Assembly (NCBI GenBank): GCA_949752745.1
Contig: OX457031.1
Span: forward strand, 55,604,803 to 55,668,802
Reading direction: 5' to 3'
Source: Protula sp. h YS-2021
Lineage: Eukaryota > Annelida > Polychaeta > Sabellida > Serpulidae
DNA length: 64,000 nucleotides
Below the pieces are notes generated by a model. The model did not search any database. It had not been told where the DNA came from and worked only from the letters and a program-made list of their open reading frames with translations. The stretch's first letter is position 1; each line of letters begins with the position of its first letter. Position numbers and translations under genes: made by a program. Shown here one piece after another: positions 30,101 through 42,800 of the stretch.

Positions 30101-33100
30101 AAGTTTTACAAATATATCTGTATGCTCACAGCAGTCTCTCTTTTAACTTATACACAAAAGTACTACTTCAGACTGACTTTTATCTCTACTTAACTATCTC
30201 CAAATACCATTTACTGTTTATTAAACCAAAGCAAGACTGCTCTCACTGGCCACAATCATAACACTCTCCTTGGTACATTAATCTCAACCAGGTAACCTCA
30301 CAGCTGCCTACCATCACAGCTGCCTACCATCACAGCTGCCTACCATCCATCCAAAATAGCCTTCACTCTTCTTTCGCCATAGTAATTTGCTCTGCGACGT
30401 CACAGAGGAGACATTTCCCTTGCTATCACTAATGACAACGCGATCGCCAGCAGAACAGATTGACAGAATGTTATTGTCAGAAACGTCCTAAAACACACCA
30501 AAGATTACGTCATAGTCAGAACCTTATTTTGAAAGATTAACAATTGGGACACTTTATTCAGCCAAAAATAAACAAAATTGTGAACCATTACAAGTGCGAC
30601 AATTTACTCAGACCTTCTGTATTGCAAGGTGTTGTAAACTGGTGAAACCGGCCAGTCTGGTCTTAGAATACTGGTATTTCGATTGAATGGTTAGTCACGA
30701 GATATGGCACGTACAAAATATCTAAGTTCATAGCTCTAATTGTATTTTTTTTTTTCAAAAATTTGCAAATTTTTAAATTTTTAAGTAAAACAAAATCTAA
30801 CTGCATGTCGCACAGCTCGTACATAAAACTTTGTCTATCGAAGAAATAAAAAAAAAAAAAACACGAAAACTTACTTTCTCGTCTTCATTAAACTTCCAAA
30901 ACACGCCTGGTGGATTTTTGCTCAACTCTAAAAAAACACAAAGCTGGATATAACCGGAAGTAATTCGTGCCTTTCCTCCGCACTGTGCACGTGAAAGCAC
31001 CACAGGATATAACCACTGGGTGTAATTCGTGCCTGTTCTCCGCAACACCTCATGTAAGTGGAAAAATAAATTATTTTACAGACACGTTTGAAGGTAAAAG
31101 GTCTGAAGGTAAAACGTTCACGTTCTCTTCGAATTAAAAAAAGAACCTACCTAGCACTTGTCCGTCCCCGGTCGCCGCTAAAATGGCTGACTGGTGCTGA
31201 GTGAACTGATAGATGCTGACGCTGAGGCTGAGGCGGCGTACCGGTGTCACCGTGTCGTCCAGCTCGTGCACTGCGTGGTAAACGGTGATGTGGTAAACAC
31301 GAAAATGTGATAAGGTCAACAAACAAATGTGATAAAGTAAACAAAAATTGTGATAAGGTCAACAAACAAATGTGATAAGGTAAACACAACAAGTTTGTCC
31401 AAGGACAAAGTCCCAGCTTACGAAAAGCAATAAGACCGATTCCAGCGTGCATGAGCAAGGGAATTTCCCTGAAAATTTGGGCTTCAAAAGATGAGACTGC
31501 AAAAGGCTAGCTCAATAATTCATTTAGCACCGGACCAGAACATAGACCGATAAATGCATACAAAGATTTGTTTCCCAGAAAAATGGGCAACAGATTTTTG
31601 TATCTCTGGTAGACTGGATAGTCTGCCATAGATACCTTCGAACAACGCTCGCATTTCGGACCAGTGCGCATATTTATGTAACTTGCCTCGATGCGCCGTT
31701 CTTATTCAGACAAGTGCGCATGTTTATTTAATTTGCATTGATGCGCGGCTCTCATTTTGGAACAGTGCGCATGTTTATTTAACTTGCGTTGATGCGCGGT
31801 TCTTATTTCGGACCAGCACGCATGTTTATTTACCTTTGTTGATGAGCGGTTCTTATTTCGGATCAGTGCCCATGTTTATTTACCTTGTGTTGATGTGCGG
31901 TTCTTATTTCGGATCAGTGGGCATGTTTGTTCACCTTGTGTTGATGTGCGGTTCTTATTTCAGACCAGTGCGCAAGTTTATTTAACTTGCGTCGATGCGC
32001 CGTTCTTATTCCAGACCAATGCACATGTTTATTTTACTTGCGTTGATGAGCGGTACTTATTTTGGACAAGTGCACAAGTTTCCTTAGGTTGCCTTGATGC
32101 GCCGTTAGCATTTCGGACCATGTTTATTTAACTTGCGTCGACGCACAGTGCTTATTTTGGACCTGTACATATGTTTATTTAACTTGCGTTGGTTCGCGGT
32201 TTGCATTTCGGACCAGTGCGCATGTTTTTCAACTTGCGTTGATGCGCGGTTCTTATTTCGGACCAGCACGCATGTTTATTTACCTTTGTTGATGAGCGGT
32301 TCTTATTTCGGATCAGTGCCCATGTTTATTTACCTTGTGTTGATGTGCGGTTCTTATTTCGGATCAGTGGGCATGTTTGTTCACCTTGTGTTGATGTGCG
32401 GTTCTTATTTCAGACCAGTGCGCAAGTTTATTTAACTTGCGTCGATGCGCGGTTCTTATTCCAGACCAATGCACATGTTTATTTTACTTGCGTTGATGAG
32501 CGGTACTTATTTTGGACAAGTGCACAAGTTTCCTTAGGTTGCCTTGATGCGCCGTTAGCATTTCGGACCATGTTTATTTAACTTGCGTCGACGCACAGTG
32601 CTTATTTTGGACCTGTACATATGTTTATTTAACTTGCGTTGGTTCGCGGTTTGCATTTCGGACCAGTGCGCATGTTTTTCAACTTGCGTTGATGAGCAGT
32701 TCGAATTTTGGGCCATTCCCAATGTTTATTTAACTTGCGTTGATGTGCGCTTCGAATTTCGGACCAGTGCGCATGCTTATTTAACTTGCGCTGATGTGCG
32801 GTGTTTATATTGGACCAGTGCAAATGTTTATTTAACGTGCGTCGATGCGCGGTTCTTATTTCAGGCCAATGCCCATATTTCTTTAACTTGAGTTGATGCG
32901 CGGTTCTTATTCTGTTTATTTATGTTGTGTTGATGCGTAGTTCTTATTTTGAGTAGAGCGCGTGTTATTTAAGTTGCGTTAATGCACAGTTCGCATTTCG
33001 AACCAGTGCGCATGTTTATTTAACTTGCGTTGATGTACGGTGCTTATTTTGGTCGAGTGTGCTTGCTTATTTAGCTTGTGTTGATGTGCGGTTCGCATTT

Positions 33101-36100
33101 CCGACCAGTGCGCATGTTTTTAACACTTGACAAGCCTGTGGCTTGCAAGGGGTTTTCTAATTTGTGCGAGCAGCCGTTGGTATCTTTTTTTCTTGACAGT
33201 GATGGGATTTCTTGCCATGTGAAAGAGTGTATTTTTGCAAGTAAATGCGAAGCATTTCACGCACAGCACAGAACACACAGTTGCTCAGCTTTGTGTGAGC
33301 TCTCACTGTGTAAATAGATAACAAGGCGTATGCCTGATCAGTCAATAAAACCTTAAGTCAACAAAAACCAAACACTACTCGGCTTATAAGACGTATTCAA
33401 GCTGTGTTGTTTGCAATATATTATTCAAGAAATAACCCACTGAAGGAAGTATTTTTGCGACTTAATTTTTGTGAAGTGTTAAATATTTCGTTAGCGACAT
33501 GAGGTTTAGTTTTAACTTGCATTAATGCTCGGTTCCCATTTCTGACCAGTGTGTTGGTTTATTTAGCTTGCGTTGATCAGTGGTTCGCATTTTCCACCAG
33601 TGCGCATGTTTATTTAACTTGTGTTGATGCGTGGTTCGCATTTTGGACCAGTGCGTATATTTATTTAACTTGTGCTGATGCGCGGTAATTATTTTGGACC
33701 AGCGCAAATGTTTATTTAACTTGCGCTGATGTGCGGTTCGCATTTCGGACCAATGTACTTGTTTCTTTAGGTTGCGTTGATGCGCGGTTCGCATTTCGGA
33801 CTAGTGCCCAGGTTCATTTAACTTGCGTTGACATGCGGTTTGCATTTCGGACCAGTATGCATGTTTATTTAAGTCCCGTCGATGCCCGACTCTTATGTCT
33901 ATTCAACTTGTCGATTCGTGGTTCTTTCTTCGGACCGCTGCGTATGTTTGCTTAACTTGCGTTGATGCGCGGTTCTCATTTCGGACCACTGCGCATGTCT
34001 ATTCAACTTGTGTCGATGCATGGTTCTCATTTCGGACAAGTGCGCATGTTTGTTTAACTTGCGTTGATGTGTGGTGCTTATTTTGGACCAGTTCGCATGT
34101 TTATTTAACTTCCGTCGATGCGCAGTTCGCATTTCGGGCCATTGCGAATGTATATTTAACTTGTGTTGATGCGTGGTTCTCATTTCAGACCACTGCGCAT
34201 GTTTCTTTGGGTTGCGTTGATGCGCGGTTCTTTTTTTCGGACCAGTGCGGATATTTATTTAACTGCGCGGTGCTTATTTTGGACCAAGTGCACATGTTTA
34301 TTTAACTTGCGTTGATGTGCGGTTCGCATTTCGGACCACTGCGCATGTTTATTTAACTTGTCTCGATGTGTTGTTCGCATTTCGGACCAGTGCGCATGTT
34401 TCTTTGGGTTGCGTTGATACGCGGTTCGCATTTCGGACCACTGCGCATGTCTATTCAACTTGCGTCGATGCGTGGATCATTTTTATTCGGACCCGTGAGC
34501 ATGTTTATTTAACTTGCGTTAATGCGCGGTGCTTCTTTTGGACCAGTTCGCATGTTTATTTGTCTTCCGTCGGTGCGCGGTTCACATTTCGGACCAATGC
34601 GCATGTCTATTTAACTTGCATCGATGCGCAGTGCTTATTTTGGGCTACTGCGCATGTTTATGTAACTTGCGTCGATGTCCGGTTGTTAAATCTGACTATT
34701 GTGCAAGTTCATTTAACTTGCGTTTACGTGCTGTAGGAGATTCATTTAATTTTTTTTTCAAAAATTCCGAAAAAAATTCAAAAGTTTTCCAATTCACTCA
34801 AAAAGCACAAGCCGTATGCATGACCCCCTAGAGACGGCTCATATCAAAAATAAATGAAATCTGATATAAACTTTAGGGGGAAATGCATTTGGAATTTTTT
34901 CTTCAAAAATTCTCCAAAAATTCCCTGATCGACTCAAAAAGCACAGGCCGTATTCACGACACCCTAAGCATGCCTCAGCCCCAAAATTAATGATGTCTGA
35001 TCAAAACTGTAGGAGAAGATGCATTTTGAGGTATTTTCATCAAAAATTCCCCCCAAAGTCAAAAATTCCCAAGTCGAGTCAAACAGCACAAGCCGTATGC
35101 CCGATCCACCTAAGGATGCCTCATAACAAAAATAAATGAAATCGGTTCAAAACTGTAGGGGGAAATGCACTTTGAAGTTTTTTCTTCAAAACTCCCTAAA
35201 AATACAAAAATTGTCCGATCGACTAAAAAAGCACAAGACGTATGCACGACCCTTTAGGGGTGCCTCATACCAAGAATAAATGACATCGGATCAAAAATGT
35301 AGGAGGAGATACATTTTAACATTTTTTCTTAAAAAATTCGCCAAAAAGTAAAAAATCACCCGATCGACTAAAAAAGTACAAGCCGTATGCATGACCGCTT
35401 AGGGATGCCTCACACCAAAAATAATTGACATCGAATCAAAATTGTAGGAGTTGACACATTTTGAATTATTTTCGAAATTTTTGCTTCAAAAATTCCCCCA
35501 AAAATACAAACATTGTTCGGTCGACTAAAAAAGCACAAGCCGTACGCATGACCCCTTAGGGGTGCCTCATACCAAAAATAAATGACATCGGGTAAAAAAT
35601 GCAAGAGGGGATACATTTCAAAATTTTTTCTTCAAAAATTCGCCAAAAATAAAAAAAAAATCATCCGATCGACTAGAAAAGCACAAGCCGTATGCACGAC
35701 CCCTTAGGGATGCCTCACACCAATAATAAATGACATCGGATAAAAAATGTAGAAGGAGATACATTTTAAAATTTTTCTTCAAAAATTCGCCAAAAATTCA
35801 AAAATCACCCGATCGACTAAAAAAGCACAAGCCGTATGCATGACCGCCTAGGGATGCCTCATACAAAAAATAAACGACATCGACTCAAAATTGTAGGAGT
35901 AGATGCATTTTGAATTATTTTCGAGATTTTTGCTTTAAAAATTCCCCCAAAATACAAAAATTGTTCGATCGACTAAAAAAGCACAAGCCGTATGCATGAC
36001 CCTTTACGGGTGCCTCATGCCAAAAATAAATGACATTGGGTCAAAATGCAGGAGGAGATACATTTTAAAATTTTTTCTTCAAAAATTCGCCAAAAATACA

Positions 36101-39100
36101 AATATCACCCGATCGACTAGAAAAGCACAAGCCGTATGCACGACCACTTAGGGATGCCTCACACCAAAAATAAATGACATCGGATCAAAATTGTAGGAGA
36201 AGATGCAGTTTGAAACAAAGTTTACTAAATAAACAACTAACTAACTAACTAACTAACGCCACCGCAAACCGATAGGAATACCCCAGCTTACGTGTAATGT
36301 AAGCTGGGCTAAAAATGTGATAAGTTCAACAAACAAATGTGATAAGGTAAATTAAAAAATGTGATAAGGTCAACAAACAAATGTGATAAGGTAAACACAA
36401 AAATGTGATAAGCCAAACAAAAAATGTGATAAGGTAAAAAAATGTGACAAGGTCAACAAACAAATGTGATAAGGTAAAATAAAACACAAAAATGTGATAA
36501 GGTCAACAAACAAATGTGATAAGGTAAACACAAAAATGTGATAAGGTCAACAAACAAATGTGATAAGGTAAACACAAAATGTGATAAGGTTGAGAAAAAA
36601 TGTGATAAGGTCAAGAAACAAATGTGATAAGGCAAACAAACAAATGTGATAAGGTAAGCAAACAAATATGATAAGGTCCAGAAGCAAATGTGTTAAGGTA
36701 AACACAAAAACGTGCTATGGTAAACACAAAAAATGTGATAAGGTAAACAATAATTAAACTGAAGAAAATTACTACTTTTTGACTAGAACTTCATAATACA
36801 GATTACACGAAAGAAGTGTGAGCATGGTTATCCTCCCTCCCTCCCCACCCCTCTCCCCTACACACGCGTACCTGTGCCTTGCATGGTGCCGATCAAACAC
36901 CGCGAGGAATCCACATAAACTGACAGTCCCTCCTCCTCGCTTCCCGATTCTCCCGCCAGGGGCGCGCACCACACAACAGGTGCTTCCTGAACAAAACATA
37001 AACAAAAGACATTTCAACTATGTTGTTAATGTAACTAATTCAACACATTACTAGGCGAAACAATGACGTTTATTTCCATTAAGACTACACACATTTGGTA
37101 TGACAATTTATTTATAACTTCTTCCAATTACACATATATGGAGCATCACAAGGTTGCGCCAAAAATCCAAGCAGTATTACTTTCAGCAGTTCATCACTTA
37201 GTAACCAGATCTATTTTTAAACGTTATTTTTATGCATTCTCTAATTTTCACTAGCAAGTTTCTTTCGTATTTTTGCTATTTTCCATGTTTTTTTTCACTA
37301 ATTTTTACGAGGAATATGAGCCAGGAAGCCCACCAGTGTGCTGCCTCTCATGGCCTTGGACGTCTTGAATACTTTGACGTCGTGGCCACGCTGCAGGCTG
37401 TCCGAGTGCTTCAAGCGCTTGGCGGCATGGCCCGGGAGGTCTTGCTGTGATGCCTGCCGCTTGGTTCTTTGTACTACCGGGGCCTGCTCACTCGGTGTTA
37501 CCATTGTAACCTTCTTGCGTAGCATAGATTTACCTACGGGGTTGCGTGAGAACGGCATTTGATAGCACACATAGAGCACCGATAACTTTAAACTCATTCA
37601 CGAAAAGCCTGATTCACTGAAGTGTTTACTCAGTGCCTACTGTAGTGTCTATTGTACTGTGTATTCAGTGGCTAATGTAGCGTCTATTCCGTGGCAATAA
37701 TATTGTCCCGTTTCTCATTTCAATAAATTTGTCTTCACATTTAATTATGTACTGAATATGAGGGACAGAGGGGTGGTAAATACGAAATAAGCGGTACATC
37801 CGTCCTGAGGCATGTATGGGGATTACGTACAGATCACAGAGAGAAAGGCGAGGCACATCCGTCTCGAGATATGCAGGAGGATAATAAACAAAGCCCAATG
37901 CATATATCACCTGTCACAGGCAATCCAATCATTGTCTTGTCTTTTTTTATGAATTTGAAATGACAAGGTTAGATTTTGCATCCACGCGTCGTTCTTACAA
38001 AACCAACCTGTTTTATTTAAAATGCTCTTTTTCTTTGGACCCTCCGGTATTGGAGACAGGTCTGTCTTAAAGCTCTCTCCTAAAACAAAAATTAGAGAAT
38101 TTGAAATGGATCGTATTTTATAAGAGACAACCACATCGAATGCTCCCCCCCCCTCCTCCCATGCAATACAGCCATCCTTTTTATGTTATTGTGGTTGGAC
38201 GGCTGTTCCCACGTGACCTGTTGCTCATTTACCATCAAATTTGTGATTTTTTTTTTGTTTTACAAAGACATACAGCCAGATAAACGAGTGACGTTTCGGA
38301 CCTGAATCTGGCTCATCTAGAGCAGGCGATATCTCTCCCGCCTGCCCCACACTATTGAGCTTAGTGCACTGCATCATCTTCCGCAGGTCCCACGTTGTCG
38401 ACTTCTTCCTCAGAAGCGCGCTGGCGTCCTCCACGGAGTTCTCTGACGTCACGTTCAGAACAAACATTGAGGCACATTATAAAATCATCATACTGACATT
38501 TTCACACTAACAATTACAGAATCAATAAGGGGATTTATATTGTCATGACTCCATTCACAGGAAAAACAGTTTGAGATCGCAAAACAATGCAGGTTGCGTA
38601 GTTTTAAGTACTTATTTTCCATGAGTTCACAAACCTCTCTTTGACATTCCCGACCTTGACCTTTTCAAGGACGCCACAGAAGATTGTTCCCGAGCCGCGG
38701 ACCGATGCTGCAGCCATTTGGAGACGCCAGGGGGCACAGGCGGGGCGCCAGGGGCCACGCTGGACATGCGGCTCGCAGCACGTGGCCCCGGCTTAGCCAC
38801 TACAAGCGTCTCCTGCGGCCGGAGTTTGAGCGTCTCCCCGCGGTAGCCTTTCCAGCGCGTTGACGTCTCCATGCGCTCTAGCGGCTGCGGAGGGGTCCGC
38901 ATTTCCGCCGTGTTCTGGCTGGCAAGACTAGGGAACGCTTGCATCGTGCTTTCCTACACACAATCGGAAGAATCCGACAGTATTCTATTTAGAGTATACA
39001 CTCTTTCACAAGGATGCACAAATATATATTACACAATTTCATATCATCTATTTTATTACCTTGCTTATAGCATGTTAGTGTATTACTGATTTCATGAGCT

Positions 39101-39781
39101 ATCCACATTTTAAATCATTATTATAAGCCAAATGAACTGGCTTAATCTTTGTGAAATATATTAAGATGTCTCTTTCTTCTTCTTTCTTTGTTTTGCTTTA
39201 AATAAAGTTCTGGCAAGTACCCATGCAATAATTACTTAATCATAGCTACCAAGTAGCTGAATTACAGTTTACCTTCCTCATTGCCTGTAATCTCAGCGAC
39301 CTACGCCTATTTAGGGGCGACACACCTGATTGGTTCGGCTTCCTCCTGTGGGAGGGGCTTAAATCACTGACTGACACGACAGAGCTGGTAACACTATCAG
39401 TGTCATGGTCAGAATCTGCTGCGTAAAATGGAATATTTTTTAAGTTACTGACAATGCAGATTTATTTTGTTAGCTTTGTAAGACATTTTTTATCTTCTGA
39501 AGGCAAATAGCACCATTTTTTTCGTATTTTAGAATAAAGAGTACTTAACTCGAACGACCAGTTCAGAGAGAGAAAATGCAAGTAGCGTGACGTACCTTGT
39601 GACGTCGTCCGGAAGCTTGCCTGCGATCTGCCGCCCTCGTGTATTTTTTTCTTTTTGTAATCGCGGACGTCAATGAAGCTAAACAATGCATAATGAACAG
39701 AGACCTCAAGCACCGCTGCTTTTCTCTGTAGCCCTGATCACTTAAACTCTGCAGAAAGTACCGTCAATACCCTCTTCCTGT

Positions 39782-39812
<31 letters not shown>

Positions 39813-42800
39813 CATTATTATTATTTCTTGTTTTGTATGTGTGATATGTTCATAAAAACACGTAAAGGGTAACAGAGAGAGAGAGAGAGAGATCAGACAA
39901 GCTTGAATCGAGCATGGCTTTGCATCTGCACTTTTTTAGCCTTAATTTACTGGGATGGCAAAATGAGCTACGATTCTCGCACACACTGGCATGGCACACT
40001 GAGCTGCGATTCTCGTACACACTGGCATGGCACACTGAGCTTCGATTCTCGTACACACTGGCATGGCACACTGAGCTGCGATTCTCGCACACACTGGCAT
40101 GGCACACTGAGCTACGATTCTCGCACACACTGGCATGGCACACTGAGCTACGATTCTCGCACACACTGGCATGGCACACTGAGCTACGATTCTCGCACAC
40201 ACTGGCATGGCACACTGAGCTGCGATTCTCGCACACACTGGCATGGCATACTGAGCTACCATTCTCGCACACACTGGGACGGCACACTGAGCTACGATTC
40301 TCGCACACACTGGGATGGCATACTGAGCTACGATTCTCGCACACACTGGCATGGCACACTGAGCTGCGATTCTCGCACACACTGGCATGGCACACTGAGC
40401 TACGATTCTCGCACACACTGGCATGGCATACTGAGCTACGATTCTCGCACACACTGGGATGGCATACTGAGCTACGATTCTCGCACACACTGGGATGGCA
40501 TACTGAGCTACGATTCTCGCACACACTGGCATGGCATACTGAGCTACGATTCTCGCACACACTGGGATGGCACACTGACCTGCGATTCTCGCACACACTG
40601 GGATGGCACACTGACCTGCGATTCTCGCACACACTGGCATGGCATTCTGAACTACGAGTCTCGCACACAATGGGATGGCATACTGAGCTACGATTCTCGC
40701 ACACACTGGTATGGCACACTGAGCTACGATTCTCGCACACACTGGCATGGCACACTGAGCTACGATTATCGCACACACTGGGATGGCACACTGAGCTACG
40801 ATTCTCGTACACACTGGGATGGCATACTGACCTACGATTCCCGCACACACTGGGATGGCACACTGAGCTACGATTCTCGCACACACTGGGATGGCATACT
40901 GAGCTACGATTCTCGCACACACTGGGATGGCATACTGAGCTACGATTCTCGCACACACTGGGATGGCATACTGAGCTACGATTCTCGCACACACTGGGAT
41001 GGCACACTGACCTGCGATTCTCGCACACACTGGGATAGCACACTGAGCTGCGATTCTCGCACACACTGGCATGGCATACAGAGCTACGATTCTCGCGCAC
41101 ACTGGGATGCATACAGAGCTGCTATTCTCGCACACACTGGGATGGCACACTGAGCTACGATTCTTGCACACACTGGGATGGCACACTGACCTGCGATTCT
41201 CGCACACACTGGGATGGCAAACTGACCTGCGATTCTCGCACACACTGGCATGGCATACTGAGCTACGATTCTCGCACATAATGGGATGGCATACTGAGCT
41301 ACGATTCTCGCACACACTTGGATGGCACACTGAGCTACGATTCTCGCACACACTGGGATGGCACACTGAGCTACGATTCTCGCACACACTGGCATGGCAT
41401 ACTGAGCTACGATTCTCGCACACAATTGGATGGCATACTGAGCTACGATTCTCGCACACACTGGGGTGGCATACTGAGCTACGATTCTCGCACACACTGG
41501 GATGGCACACTGAGCTACGATTCTCGCACACACTGGGATGGCATACTGAGCTACGATTCTCGCACACACTGGGATGGCACATTAAGCAGCCGCCCACCCT
41601 TCTCTCTGCTTCCGCTTGGCGAGTTGTTGCGCGTGTTTCTTCGCCTCCCCGAACGACACGTGGTACTCCTGGGGCTCTCCTTCAAACCGACCTCCCTCTT
41701 CTTTGGCTGTTACAAAAAAAGTCACCGATTTAATAGTAAATATTCCAGACATTATCAAGCTAAAGCTACGGCTAAATGAACATAAACCGCTAGACCTAAT
41801 CATCTGTTGTCACAAAGGGTTATAGTCAAAAAGGTTGTACATTCACAAAGGGTTATACAGTCACAAAGGGTTATAGTCACAAAAGGTTGTACAGTCATAA
41901 AGGGTTATACAGTCACAAAGGGTTATAGTCACAAAAGGTTGTACAGTCACAAAGGGTTATACAGTTACAAAGGGCCATATAATCACAAAGGGTTGTATAG
42001 TCACAAGGGGTTATACAGTCACAAAGGATTATACAATCACATACGGTTATACGGTCACAAAGGGTTATGTAGTCACAAACGGTTATTTAGTCACAAAGGG
42101 TTATAGAATCACAAAGGGTTGCACAGTCACAAAAGATTATATATCACACAGGGTTATACAGTCACCAAGGGTTATAAAGTCACAAACGGTTTAGTCACAA
42201 AGGGTTATACAGTCACAACGGGTTATATACACTTGTGAGATTCACTTTTGACACAGGAGTAATAATATTAAAAAATCTGACCCACGGCCTGTCGGCAATG
42301 TGTGTTACATTTTAAACAAATAATTCTTCTTCTTTTTCTTTGTCAAAGATAATAAAGTTTTGTGATATATATATTCAATACATAACCACCATGTTTTCAA
42401 TTATGATATTCCAGTAATAAATAACAGTGTGTTCACATGGCCTTTATCGAACTATTGAAGCGGCTATAATTCAAGCCCACTGGACAGTTGCATGACTCAC
42501 GGCAATTCTTATCCTCGATCTCCAGCGGAGTCCAAACCAGAAATAGCATCAAAATTAGCGATAACTGGAGTACAAAACCCCCTTTTTGCAGTAAGGGGGA
42601 CAACATGTGGAACCGTCTGTATTAACATGAAATAGATGAATCTGCGTGAAGGCATTACTGACGGTCTTTGTGATCAGGCCAGAGAACAACTTGCTTGTTA
42701 ATCTGCAAAGAAAGATGAAAATGCACGTCTTCCCTCAAACAGTGTCGCTGTCAACTTGAAACCCTGGCAGCTGATTGGATGACCTGCTCTTGTGACGTTG

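Larger units (their letters stand above)
31408..36310. mobile_element. 4.9-kb repeat-filled element inserted in a minisatellite
   Basis: Left end GTCCCAGCTTACG, right end CCCAGCTTACGTGTAATGTA plus AGCTGGGCT, a palindrome. The interior is a 51-bp array (31660-34735) followed by about ten ~150-bp units (34736-36230) and CTAACTAACTAA. No protein is encoded. The GTGATAAGG minisatellite on both sides shows that the element came later. A related copy in opposite orientation begins at 63516. Likely a non-autonomous transposon; the class is not clear. Confidence 0.75.

Noticed and set aside
31683..34831. Chain of ~100-codon frames (Tyr-Leu-Thr-Cys-Val-Asp-Ala) as a tandem-repeat protein
   Set aside because: 51-bp tandem units; each frame is broken by length variants and there is no matching splice pattern.
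39850..41597. Frames of 370-550 codons on both strands as secreted cysteine-rich or histidine-rich repeat proteins
   Set aside because: 36-bp intronic minisatellite; no signal peptide, conserved domain or exon structure, and both strands are equally open.
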